Source: Paenibacillus jilunlii (GTDB lineage Bacteria > Bacillota > Bacilli > Paenibacillales > Paenibacillaceae). Taken from it: a DNA stretch of 33,054 nt. The translations under genes were made by a program, and so were the position numbers. The stretch covers positions 328,703-361,756 of the forward strand of contig NZ_FNGM01000002.1 of the NCBI RefSeq assembly GCF_900102965.1. The letters are read 5' to 3'. Positions 25,373 to 32,996 of this stretch are shown here, one piece after another. Below the pieces are notes generated by a model that did not search any database, was not told where the DNA came from, and worked only from the letters and a program-made list of their open reading frames with translations. Each line of letters begins with the position of its first letter. Within the stretch, counting starts at the first letter, position 1.

Positions 25373-26686
25373 ATGGCTCACAGCGAGGAACTGCACCAGG
25401 CCGGATACCGCCTGCTGAACCAGCTCAACGAAGATATACAGCATCCGCCCGCCGGGGCGCTGTCCAGCGAAGAGCTTATACGGAGATGCAGGGACAGTAT
25501 TGGCAGCGGGACCGGCGGAGTCCAGGAGAATCTCGAGAATCTGGCCGGGGTGATTGAGGCCTACCTGGCGCAGCGGGCATCGGAGGATGCACTGGATTAT
25601 TACTTGTCCCGGCAGTTCAACATTCAGGCCGTGAATATCCTTGAATTGATGAAGGGTCTTGCGGAGTTAAGAGCGGACCGCGGAGAGCAGGAGATTCTTT
25701 TTCCTTCATCCGCCGATCCTTCTACCCTTCCCAAGGTCAGTGTAATTATCACTACCTATAATAGAAAAGAGTTCCTGCACCAGGCCGTTCAGAGCATCCT
25801 GCGGCAGGATTACCCTCATAAGGAGATCACGGTGATAGACGACTGCTCCAGCGATGGCACGGCAGAACTCATGAGCCGGAGTTTCGGCGATGATCCGCGT
25901 GTGATTTTTATGCAGAACGAGACTAACCAGGGCCCGGGCCATAATCGGCGCAAGGCTCTTGAAGCCCATGGCGACGGAGAATATACGCTTTTCCTGGACG
26001 ACGATGATTATCTGATTGACCGCAGCTACTTCAGCAAAGCTGTCTATTTTCACCAGCAGCACCCGGAGATCGCTTTTGTGGCCGCGAATGTGTTCCTGGA
26101 GTATTCCAAGACGGAACAGCTGAAACCGTCCAGCCTGCCGCTAAGCCGGATTATCCCGAAGGAGGCCTACTTCAAGAATTTTGAACAAAAAGGCTATCCC
26201 AAACCAGCTTCTACCCTGACGGCCATCTTCAAAAGAGACACTCTGATGAAAATGGACATCCTGAACATGAATATGGTCAACGACGCCTCCATCTACCTGC
26301 GCGCCCTGCTGATCGGGGATGCCGGGTTTATCGACACCTTTGCCGGAGTGTACCGGATTCATGGAAACAATATTACGTTTAACCTCAGCCAGTCCTTCCT
26401 GATCGAGAATCTGGAGGAAAAACGGCTGATCCGCAACATGGCCATCGAGCGCTACGGCTACAGCAAGACGGAAATGAATGAATGGTTCAACCACAACGTG
26501 TATGACACCATTTCGTACTATCTGATGAATTCCGCCAAAAGCCACACCGACTTCAAGTCCATGTACAGCTGGGCCAGCGAGCATTGCCCCAAGGCTTACA
26601 GCCAATTGAAGCGCCAGTTCCGCACCAAGCTGATGAAAAAACAGCTGCTGCGCGTGTCGTTTGTCCGTGCATTGCTGAACCGGTAG
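25373..26686 (+). CDS. Glycosyltransferase family 2 with helical N-terminal extension
   Basis: A 437-residue protein with a strong GAGGAGG ribosome binding site. Residues 1-115 are charged and predicted helical with no family I recognise. The transferase domain starts near 118 (LPKVSVIITTYNRKEF), with VIDDCSSDGT and the metal-binding DDDD near 209 in LFLDDDDYL. In the usual Glu-Asp position it has Asn-Asp (MVNDASIYLRAL), and GVYRIHGNNIT is a typical late motif. It follows the glycan operon in the same direction but is separated by about 670 bp of repeats and has its own leader and terminator, so it is probably a separate unit contributing to the same or a related surface glycan. Confidence 0.86.
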   Translation: MAHSEELHQAGYRLLNQLNEDIQHPPAGALSSEELIRRCRDSIGSGTGGVQENLENLAGVIEAYLAQRASEDALDYYLSRQFNIQAVNILELMKGLAELRADRGEQEILFPSSADPSTLPKVSVIITTYNRKEFLHQAVQSILRQDYPHKEITVIDDCSSDGTAELMSRSFGDDPRVIFMQNETNQGPGHNRRKALEAHGDGEYTLFLDDDDYLIDRSYFSKAVYFHQQHPEIAFVAANVFLEYSKTEQLKPSSLPLSRIIPKEAYFKNFEQKGYPKPASTLTAIFKRDTLMKMDILNMNMVNDASIYLRALLIGDAGFIDTFAGVYRIHGNNITFNLSQSFLIENLEEKRLIRNMAIERYGYSKTEMNEWFNHNVYDTISYYLMNSAKSHTDFKSMYSWASEHCPKAYSQLKRQFRTKLMKKQLLRVSFVRALLNR

Positions 26687-26711
26687 ATTGCATCGATATC
26701 AGCCAGATAGA

Positions 26712-26747
26712 ACAAAAGACACCTCAAAAAGGTGTCTTTTGTTTTTT
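26712..26747 (+). terminator. Rho-independent terminator of the third glycosyltransferase gene
   Basis: A perfect 13-bp stem (ACAAAAGACACCT with AGGTGTCTTTTGT, loop CAAAA) is followed by TTTTTC, 26 bases after the stop codon. Confidence 0.92.
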
Positions 26748-26822
26748 CATCACATTGAAATAGTATATAAGTCCACTTGGTGTAATTGGAACATTCGTTG
26801 ATAAAATTCTTGAGATGTTCGC

Positions 26823-26855
26823 TTGACTCCAACATATTATCTAAGTTATCTTAGA
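26823..26855 (+). promoter_or_regulatory. Promoter with overlapping palindrome before the AT-rich module
   Basis: TTGACT (26823-26828), an 18-base spacer and TATCTT (26847-26852). The inverted repeat TCTAAG-TTAT-CTTAGA (26840-26855) covers the -10 box. This arrangement suits repression by a dimeric DNA-binding protein, possibly the product of the gene that starts 23 bases later. Confidence 0.5.
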
Positions 26856-26878
26856 CGTACAAATTGAAAGGAGATACT

Positions 26879-27424
26879 ATGAAAACACCTGCTTCTGAAG
26901 TCATTAGAACAACCGCTCTAACATTGTTAGCTGAACATCCCAAAGGAAAAAGCCTTGCAGACCTCAGATTCCTTACGGAAAGTGTATTGAAGCAGGTTAT
27001 CGAACCTGATAACCAGAAGAATGGTAAATATAGGTCTGCCTTGTGGGACTTAGAAAAGCGATATCCAAAATATGTACTTAAAAAAAACGAAGGGCGAGCT
27101 GCAATATTTATCCCTACTGAAAAACTGCAAAATGAAAAGGGTCTTATTGAAGTTCCAGTATACTCTCCCTCAGTAAAGGAACTATTAACAAAATCCAGTT
27201 CTTCAACCAGCAAAAATTATAAAAATTATGTGGAAATAAAAGCAAAAATAATAGATGTACTACAATTAATAGAAAATATAGATCTCAAAAGCTTTGATAT
27301 AAGAGATTTCAGAGACTATACAGAAGCAGCAGATATTATGAAAGCCATCATCCATCTTGAAGGTTTACAAACACTAAAATACAGCCTGCAAATGGTCAAG
27401 TCGGAGGATGAATACCATAAATAA
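26879..27424 (+). CDS. Hypothetical protein, probable winged-helix DNA-binding N-terminus
   Basis: A 181-residue protein from the ATG at 26879, with AAAGGAGAT before it (a TTG 15 bases upstream precedes the ribosome site and is rejected). I do not recognise a named family. Residues 1-75 (SEVIRTTALTLLAEHPKGKS, then a second helix and a basic RYPKYVLKKNEGRAAIFIP hairpin) look like a winged helix-turn-helix. The remainder is Lys/Ser-rich then helical (residues 110-175) and may dimerise. Codon and base use are clearly more AT-rich than flanking genes, as in the DUF3800 gene 180 bp downstream, so the two were probably acquired together. The palindrome over its promoter suggests autoregulation. No enzymatic motif is visible. 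Confidence 0.7.
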   Translation: MKTPASEVIRTTALTLLAEHPKGKSLADLRFLTESVLKQVIEPDNQKNGKYRSALWDLEKRYPKYVLKKNEGRAAIFIPTEKLQNEKGLIEVPVYSPSVKELLTKSSSSTSKNYKNYVEIKAKIIDVLQLIENIDLKSFDIRDFRDYTEAADIMKAIIHLEGLQTLKYSLQMVKSEDEYHK

Positions 27425-27428
27425 AAAA

Positions 27429-27511
27429 AACCCAGCTCCACTAACGAAGCGGAGAAGGGTTGTCTTCAAAGTGCAGCCAGCTCTACTAACGAAGCGGAGA
27501 AGACTACACTT
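27429..27511 (+). repeat. Twin hairpins sharing a 26-bp repeat core, between the two AT-rich genes
   Basis: CCAGCTC(C/T)ACTAACGAAG followed by CGGAGAAG occurs at 27432-27457 and 27477-27502, 25 of 26 bases identical, 45 bases apart. Each core is enclosed by a different pairing outer stem: AACCC (27429-27433) with GGGTT (27457-27461), and AAGTGCAG (27469-27476) with CTACACTT (27504-27511, seven of eight pairs). The first could act as a weak terminator. The twofold structure suggests an RNA function. Confidence 0.6.
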
Positions 27512-27606
27512 AAATCAGTATATGTGTATGTTAATAGTATTATGCATAAATGCAGAAGTCAAGTGTATCCTGCTGCACGAAAAAATGAAAGGAGCGAAAC
27601 TACGGA

Positions 27607-28560
27607 GTGAGTTTTCATTTATATTTTGATGAGGCTAATAAGATTGATCAGCCAAATAAAGCATTTTCTTATTATGGCGCTTACGGCGGAATGGATACAA
27701 CTATGGATCAAACTACGAGAACAGTAAAAGAGATATGCACAGCTTTACATACACAAAGTGAGCTCCATTTTAGGGAATATAATCATGACCAATACATAAA
27801 AAAATATTTCAAAATACTAAATTATGTAATCAGCCAAGATGTGAATATAAATATAATTATTGTCAACAACGAAAACGCTTATTCAATTGCTAAAGAAATG
27901 AATTTAAGCATGCTGGAGCTTCGCAAATTATTTTATATCAAAATCCCTGAAAGACTGTTTTATGGCGTTACACGTCACTTGAATCTGCCAAGCAATGTTG
28001 AAGTGAATATACGTGTCGATCGGAGCGATGAATATAGTGCATTACGATTGTATTCGAAAATTAAAGAGCAAATGAATGCCCACTCCGTTTATAGAAACAA
28101 AAGATATACCATTAGATCCGTTCGCTCACTTCATTCTCATGAATCCATACCTTTGCAAATTATTGATACATTTATGGGGATCGTTGTCTACTTGATGGAG
28201 AAGGGTTATACCGAAAACTCTGATGCTTCCTTAATAAAAAGTGATCTGATTTACCGATTCTTATTAGAAGGATTGAATATTGAAAGGTTCCAAAAACAAA
28301 TAAAGTTATTTCAATGGGATGGCAGTGATGTTCTGTCCGAATTGCCAATAAGCAATTATATATCGAGGTTTATTGTTTACAAATCACAGTATGATACCAA
28401 GGAGATGACAAAGTTAAACTCGATTTTATTAGAACATCCTCATAAACCCACCAGAGATTACAGAGAATTGATGGGATATCCCAATACAAGATTGAGAATG
28501 ATGCTAGGCTATAAAGATGAACTCGAAGGCAGAGGCAGGAATTATTTTTTGTTGCTATAA
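27607..28560 (+). CDS. DUF3800 family protein (putative RNase H-like fold)
   Basis: A 317-residue protein with a GTG start; an in-frame stop lies just upstream and AAAGGAG lies 12 bases before, slightly long. The opening FHLYFDEANK (Asp8-Glu9), a central RVDRSDEYSAL (Asp138) and the late LQIIDTFMGIVVYLMEKGY (Asp187) match the spaced acidic pattern of DUF3800, which begins with a Y-x-D-E strand and ends in a LQ-x-x-D helix. The family is thought to adopt an RNase H-like fold and is often found in mobile or defence contexts; its biochemical role is not established. AT-rich like its upstream partner. The C-terminal 100 residues are not recognisable. It may be a nuclease working with the winged-helix protein and the intervening structured RNA. 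Confidence 0.72.
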   Translation: MSFHLYFDEANKIDQPNKAFSYYGAYGGMDTTMDQTTRTVKEICTALHTQSELHFREYNHDQYIKKYFKILNYVISQDVNINIIIVNNENAYSIAKEMNLSMLELRKLFYIKIPERLFYGVTRHLNLPSNVEVNIRVDRSDEYSALRLYSKIKEQMNAHSVYRNKRYTIRSVRSLHSHESIPLQIIDTFMGIVVYLMEKGYTENSDASLIKSDLIYRFLLEGLNIERFQKQIKLFQWDGSDVLSELPISNYISRFIVYKSQYDTKEMTKLNSILLEHPHKPTRDYRELMGYPNTRLRMMLGYKDELEGRGRNYFLLL

Positions 28561-28572
28561 CCTGTAAAAATC

Positions 28573-28603
28573 AACAAGCGGCACAGCTAACGTACCGCTT
28601 GTT
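28573..28603 (-). terminator. Hairpin between convergent DUF3800 and aldolase-family genes
   Basis: AACAAGCGG (28573-28581) pairs perfectly with CCGCTTGTT (28595-28603). On the minus strand the stem exits into GATTTTTA, suiting termination of the aldolase-family gene; on the plus strand it exits into a C run, so it is weaker for DUF3800. Confidence 0.6.
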
Positions 28604-28613
28604 CCCCCCACCC

Positions 28614-29726
28614 TCACGCCTCCCTCAGCAGTCGATCCAGCAGCCCGAACGCCGCTTCCAGCTCCGCCTTAGGAATGCCGCCGTATAAATCTCCAATGTT
28701 CAATTCGTAAGAACAGGAGAACTCGCCGGTTTCCTTCAGACGCGGGGTAAATCCGATACCGGTTTCCTCGCTGAATGTGATCAGAATCCGCTCCACCTGC
28801 TCCCTGGACAGGGCAAAATGCACATGGAACATATTCGACACCGGCACTTCCGGGAGCGTGCTTATGTTATGGCAGCCGTTGAACAGAGCCGCAAGCTCCT
28901 TGGCCCCCGCATAATATTGCCCCATCTTGTCCACTCTCTGCCGGTAATAATGCCGGGCGGGGATAATGTATGGATACAGGCTGATCAGGTCCCCGCCATG
29001 CCGCCTTTTCCAAATCTTCGATTCTCCGGTAAAATCCCCGCTTCCCGCAAGAACAGCTCCGGCGATCCCGCCAATGCCTTTATAAAAAGAGATATATACG
29101 CTGTCGAACAGGCTGCAGACTTCAGCGGCGGTTTTGCCGTAATACGGCAGCACCTCGAACAAACGCGCGCCGTCCAGATGCAGCATAATGCCCTGCTCAC
29201 GGCAATAGGCGGATATCGCTTCAAGCTCCGCATAGTCCGGCAGCTGTCCGCCAATCTCGCGCTGGGGCAGCTCCAGCAGGAGGCAGGCGATCCCGGCACC
29301 CATGTTTTTCACATCTTCGAGTGTAATCAGACGGTCCTTGCCCGCGAGCAGCAGCGGCTGCAGATGATGCAGCTCTTTTAGTCCATCCTGCTCATGAATT
29401 TCCAAGTGGCACAGCGGATGGTACGCTACGCGCTTGCTGCCCTTGCGGTCACTCCAGATTCTAAGCGCAATCTGCTGCGCCATCGTGCCGCTGGGAAAAA
29501 ACACAGCCGCTTCCTTCCCCAGCACCTCCGCCATCTCCGCCTGAAATTCCTCGATTAGCTCCCCCGTACCGTACATATCACTGGCCATATGCTCCTCGAC
29601 CCCGGCAAAAGCCTCCTTCAGCACCCGGACCTCCCGTTTGCCGTGGCCTGCCAGCTGCACAGGTGCAGCATTAAAAGCTTCTGACAGAGATTTACTGTTA
29701 TCCATTGGTGTTTTGCTAATATTCAT
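28614..29726 (-). CDS. Threonine aldolase family PLP enzyme (beta-eliminating lyase)
   Basis: A 370-residue protein from the ATG at 29726-29724. AAAGGAG ten bases upstream decides this start; a TTG seven codons earlier would place the ribosome site inside the gene. Fold-type I PLP motifs: FFPSGTMAQQIAL (phosphate loop), HLDGARLFE (Asp stacking on the cofactor), and SFYKGIGGIAGAVL with the Schiff-base Lys216. It matches the low-specificity L-threonine aldolase group, which cleaves threonine or allo-threonine to glycine and acetaldehyde, but related members act on other beta-hydroxy amino acids. His-rich HPLCHLEIHEQDG lies in the substrate region. It is monocistronic and divergent from udk. Confidence 0.88.
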   Translation of the reverse strand: MNISKTPMDNSKSLSEAFNAAPVQLAGHGKREVRVLKEAFAGVEEHMASDMYGTGELIEEFQAEMAEVLGKEAAVFFPSGTMAQQIALRIWSDRKGSKRVAYHPLCHLEIHEQDGLKELHHLQPLLLAGKDRLITLEDVKNMGAGIACLLLELPQREIGGQLPDYAELEAISAYCREQGIMLHLDGARLFEVLPYYGKTAAEVCSLFDSVYISFYKGIGGIAGAVLAGSGDFTGESKIWKRRHGGDLISLYPYIIPARHYYRQRVDKMGQYYAGAKELAALFNGCHNISTLPEVPVSNMFHVHFALSREQVERILITFSEETGIGFTPRLKETGEFSCSYELNIGDLYGGIPKAELEAAFGLLDRLLREA

Positions 29727-29842
29727 CCCCTGAACTCTCCTTTCCAACCTGCTTGCGTATAACCAGTTTGAGAAAATTATATCATTTTCTGCCGCAAATC
29801 CGCTTTTTTTCGAAAGTTCACGTTTTGTTCCCTGCTGTTCAG

Positions 29843-29871
29843 GTGAAATTAATGCATCGCTGTGCTACAAT
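29843..29871 (+). promoter_or_regulatory. Candidate promoter of udk
   Basis: GTGAAA (29843-29848), a 17-base spacer and TACAAT (29866-29871) preceded by TG one base upstream (extended -10). The implied start is about 40 bases before the ATG. Confidence 0.55.
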
Positions 29872-29917
29872 ATTGGAATTGCAAAGGCAATCGCTTAGGG
29901 AGGTTTAGTACAACACC

Positions 29918-30553
29918 ATGCTCATTATTGGTATCGCCGGCGGAACCGGCTCCGGCAAAACAACGGTAGCGCGCTCCGTCATTGACCGTTTGGGAACAGA
30001 TAAAGTGACGTTCATATCTCAGGATAACTATTATAAAGACCACTCGTACCTCAGCTTTGAAGAACGCGGAGGGATTAATTATGATCATCCGCTTGCTTTT
30101 GACAACGAGCTGCTGATCGGGCATTTGGATTGCCTCAAGGCCGGACAGGCAGCCTATGCCCCGGTCTATGATTTTACCGTTCATGCCCGCTCTACCGATA
30201 AGACCGTTGAACTGCTGCCGAACAACATCGTCATTGTGGAAGGGCTGCATGTCCTCTCTGACGAGAAGCTCCGCGAGCAGCTTAATATTAAGGTTTTTGT
30301 CGACACGGACCCGGATGTGCGTATTCTCCGCCGCGTCCTCCGGGATATCGAGGAACGCGGACGGACCATCCGTTCCATCCATACCCAGTATTTGACTACA
30401 GTCAAACCGATGCATGAAGCATTTATCGAGCCGTCCAAAAAATACGCCGATCTGATCATTCCCGAGGGCGGGCAGAACGAAGTGGGCATCCAGCTGCTGT
30501 CCGTGCTCACCGAGAAATATCTGTCGGGCGATCATCAGTGGACTGGAAAGTAA
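29918..30553 (+). CDS. udk: Uridine kinase
   Basis: A 211-residue P-loop kinase of the usual family length. The Walker A motif GGTGSGKTT spans residues 8-16, followed by ISQDNYYKD, the NYDHPLAFD substrate motif, YDFTVHAR and the lid RRVLRDIEERGR. It phosphorylates uridine and cytidine to the monophosphates in pyrimidine salvage. The nearest good Shine-Dalgarno, GGGAGG, lies 14 bases before the ATG, longer than usual, but an in-frame stop just upstream leaves no alternative start. It has its own promoter and terminator. Confidence 0.95.
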   Translation: MLIIGIAGGTGSGKTTVARSVIDRLGTDKVTFISQDNYYKDHSYLSFEERGGINYDHPLAFDNELLIGHLDCLKAGQAAYAPVYDFTVHARSTDKTVELLPNNIVIVEGLHVLSDEKLREQLNIKVFVDTDPDVRILRRVLRDIEERGRTIRSIHTQYLTTVKPMHEAFIEPSKKYADLIIPEGGQNEVGIQLLSVLTEKYLSGDHQWTGK

Positions 30554-30572
30554 GGATACAAGTTTAGTAAAG

Positions 30573-30600
30573 GCTGCCGGGAGCTCCCGGCGGCTTTTTT
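30573..30600 (+). terminator. Rho-independent terminator of udk
   Basis: GCCGGG-AGCT-CCCGGC with outer G-C and G-U pairs, followed by TTTTTT, 20 bases after the stop. Confidence 0.92.
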
Positions 30601-30618
30601 GGCGTGAACCAACTTTGA

Positions 30619-30624
30619 TATAAT
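30619..30624 (+). promoter_or_regulatory. Candidate -10 box before the SWIM gene
   Basis: A perfect TATAAT 37 bases before the ATG. No good -35 hexamer lies at the right distance; that position falls in the T tract of the udk terminator. Confidence 0.35.
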
Positions 30625-30660
30625 TGGGATAGATAACAACTAAAGGACAGTGGTTTCATC

Positions 30661-32724
30661 ATGACGCTGATGGACGAGCTAATTTTCGTATATTTGAATC
30701 ATTCCTCCGAACATTCTTACGTTCTCGATCTGGAAGCCATGGAGATTAGAATGGATGGCAGTGAATTCGAGACCGGAGAGCCGGAAATCGATTGGGAGGA
30801 TGAGCAGAGTGAAGAGCGGTATATTTATATCCCGACATCCGACAGCGACACGGCCTATCAAGTAATGCAAAATTTTGCGTACCAAACGAAATCGGACCGG
30901 GAAGGGATGCTGGTTAATGCCCTCAATGGACACAAGCCTTTCCGGAGCTTTAAAGATGTGCTCTATGAGCTTGATCTCTGGGATGAATGGAAATGCATTT
31001 ATAAATCCCGCTTGAATAGGAGTGAACGGTACATGAACCTGGCTGATCTGAGCAGATGCATTAGCAGTGTGATTATGAAAAGAGGAGAGGACTACCTTCT
31101 CTCCGGCCATGTGGAGTCCGTCCATGAGCTGAAGCCCGGCCTCTACCGGGCACGAGTCGCCGGAACCGAGCTTTACGAAGTGCTGGTGCAGCTTGGAGAA
31201 CAGGATAGGGTGCTTTCATCCTCATGCAGTTGTCCATATGATGTGGATGCAATCTGCAAACATCAGGCCGCGGTGCTGATGTATCTGAGGGACCATTTGC
31301 AGGATGACGCCGGCCCCCCCGGATTCGAATCAGCCCCGGCTGCAAGTCTGCAGCAGATGCTGGAGATGAAGGACAAAAGCGAGCTGGTCTCCCTGCTGTT
31401 ATCCCTCGCACTGGCTTCGGAACAGACAGAGCAGAGAATCCGGATCTACTTATCCGATGCCCAGAACAGTGATGGAATTGAAGACTATCGGGATTTGATC
31501 CGCTCTTATATTGACCTGTATGCAGACAGGCACGGGTTTGTGGGCTGGGGAAAAGTGGACAAGGCTCTACAGGGCGCCGAACTGGTCGCTGCCAAAGCAG
31601 TTCAGGTCTTTGAAGAAAATAATCCGCTCCAGGCGGTGCGAATCAACCTGTGCATCCTTGAAGAAATGCTGGAACTGCTTCAGGCCTCCGACGATTCGAA
31701 CGGCACTGTGGGCGGCATGATTGAGGACAGTCTGGATCGTATCTTTGAGGTTGCAGAGTTAGGGGAGCAGTTGCCGCCAGAGACCGCAGAGACGCTGTTT
31801 CATCTGGTGCTGGACATGACGCAGCATCCGGAGATTGACGGATGGCCGGACTGGCAGCTTGATTTGCTCCGATGTGCTAACGAGCTAGCCGTTTCAGAGG
31901 AGTTGCAAGCGCTGTGGGATGAACAAGCTAAGCTGTTAGGTCAAAGCTCCGATTCGGGATCCCGGAGCAGTCAGTACTTTGCGTCCGGCGTGGCTGAAAT
32001 CCGTCTGGAACAGCTGAAGAAGCAGGACAGCGGTGAAGAATTGCAGGATTATCTGTACAACAACCTGCAATACTCCTCCTTCCGCGAGCAAGCTATCCGT
32101 CTTGCGCTCGACGCTGCCCGGTATGATGAGGCAATTCGCTTGGCTGAGGAAGGGGAAGCGCAGGACAGTGCAGACCGTTTGCCAGGACTCGTCAGCAAGT
32201 GGAGGCAGCTCCGGTATGAAGCCTATAAGTTGTCGGGAGATACATTGGCTCAGAGGGATCTCGGTATGGAGCTGCTATGTGATGGAGATCTGTCCTACTA
32301 TCCTGCCGTTAAATCTGCGTATCCAGCCGCGGAGTGGCCGCCAATCTATAACGCGATCTTGGACAGATTGGAGCAGCACTGGTCGTGGAATAATGTATAC
32401 ACGAAGCTTTTGATACAGGAGAAAGAATTCGACCGGCTGCTGAAGTATGTGCAGAAGTATCCAAGGGAGATTGAAGAATATTATCCGCATCTTCTGGCCG
32501 GCCACCTTCAGGAGGTGGTCGCCATTTTCCAGTCTTATATCAAGCAGTCAGCTGCTGGATCTTCTACGCGCAATCACTACCGGCAGGTCTGCGGGACCAT
32601 CCGGAAGCTCCGTAAAGCCGCCGGTTCCGCGACTGCTGAGCAGGCCGCGCATTCACTCCTGGCCGCTTACCCCAATCGGCCAGCCTTTAGGGATGAGCTG
32701 ACCAAGCTGCTGGAGAGCTTTTGA
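30661..32724 (+). CDS. UPF0158-like domain fused to a SWIM zinc-finger protein
   Basis: A 687-residue protein. Residues 1-125 resemble UPF0158 proteins: an acidic start, YIYIPTSDSDTAYQVMQNF, and HKPFRSFKDVLYELDLWDEW, the usual end of that small family. From about 128 it continues as a SWIM-type protein with the zinc ligands Cys189, Cys191, Cys199 and His201 (CSC-x7-CKH). The C-terminal 450 residues are helical and repeat-like (LRYEAYKLSGD, LKYVQKYPREI), as in other bacterial SWIM proteins. SWIM domains are believed to bind DNA or proteins; the function here is unknown. AAAGGA lies 14 bases before the ATG. The reading frame is continuous across the junction, so the fusion is not a frameshift artefact. 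It appears monocistronic. Confidence 0.82.
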   Translation: MTLMDELIFVYLNHSSEHSYVLDLEAMEIRMDGSEFETGEPEIDWEDEQSEERYIYIPTSDSDTAYQVMQNFAYQTKSDREGMLVNALNGHKPFRSFKDVLYELDLWDEWKCIYKSRLNRSERYMNLADLSRCISSVIMKRGEDYLLSGHVESVHELKPGLYRARVAGTELYEVLVQLGEQDRVLSSSCSCPYDVDAICKHQAAVLMYLRDHLQDDAGPPGFESAPAASLQQMLEMKDKSELVSLLLSLALASEQTEQRIRIYLSDAQNSDGIEDYRDLIRSYIDLYADRHGFVGWGKVDKALQGAELVAAKAVQVFEENNPLQAVRINLCILEEMLELLQASDDSNGTVGGMIEDSLDRIFEVAELGEQLPPETAETLFHLVLDMTQHPEIDGWPDWQLDLLRCANELAVSEELQALWDEQAKLLGQSSDSGSRSSQYFASGVAEIRLEQLKKQDSGEELQDYLYNNLQYSSFREQAIRLALDAARYDEAIRLAEEGEAQDSADRLPGLVSKWRQLRYEAYKLSGDTLAQRDLGMELLCDGDLSYYPAVKSAYPAAEWPPIYNAILDRLEQHWSWNNVYTKLLIQEKEFDRLLKYVQKYPREIEEYYPHLLAGHLQEVVAIFQSYIKQSAAGSSTRNHYRQVCGTIRKLRKAAGSATAEQAAHSLLAAYPNRPAFRDELTKLLESF

Positions 32725-32790
32725 GCAAACTTCAATCTGCGCGGAACGCGTTGAAGCAGCTATCCGGCGCACCCGAGGCCCCAGTGCTGG

Positions 32791-32967
32791 AACAACGGCA
32801 TTTCTGCCATTGTTTCCTCCTGTTCCGGCCTCGGCGCGCTTAACAACGGCATTTCTGCCGTTGTTTCCTCCTGCTTCGGCCTCGGCGCGCTTAACAACGG
32901 CATTTCTGCCGTTGTTTCCTCCTGTTCTGGCCTCGGCGCGCTTAACAACGGCATTTCTGCCGTTGTT
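32791..32967. repeat. Four 51-bp tandem repeats, each with a 10-bp-arm hairpin
   Basis: AACAACGGCA-TTTC-TGCCGTTGTT begins at 32791, 32842, 32893 and 32944, exactly 51 bases apart; the first has one arm mismatch. The spacers, TCCTCCTGTTCCGGCCTCGG and then CGCGCTT, are nearly constant. Because 51 is a multiple of three, a minus-strand frame stays open from the right edge to 32760 with a 17-residue repeat (EETTAEMPLLSAPRPEQ); I regard a real gene as possible but unlikely. Confidence 0.8.
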
Positions 32968-32996
32968 TCCTCCAGCAGATCGTTCACGGCGGAATC

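Noticed and set aside
26596..26835. Minus-strand 79-residue frame after the third glycosyltransferase
   Set aside because: It contains the strong rho-independent terminator at 26712-26747 and overlaps the transferase end.
27408..27629. 73-residue frame spanning the twin hairpins, with PAPLTKRRR/PALLTKRRR repeats
   Set aside because: The peptide repeat is a by-product of the 26-bp DNA repeat; the only Shine-Dalgarno abuts the ATG with no spacing, and the frame overlaps both neighbouring genes.
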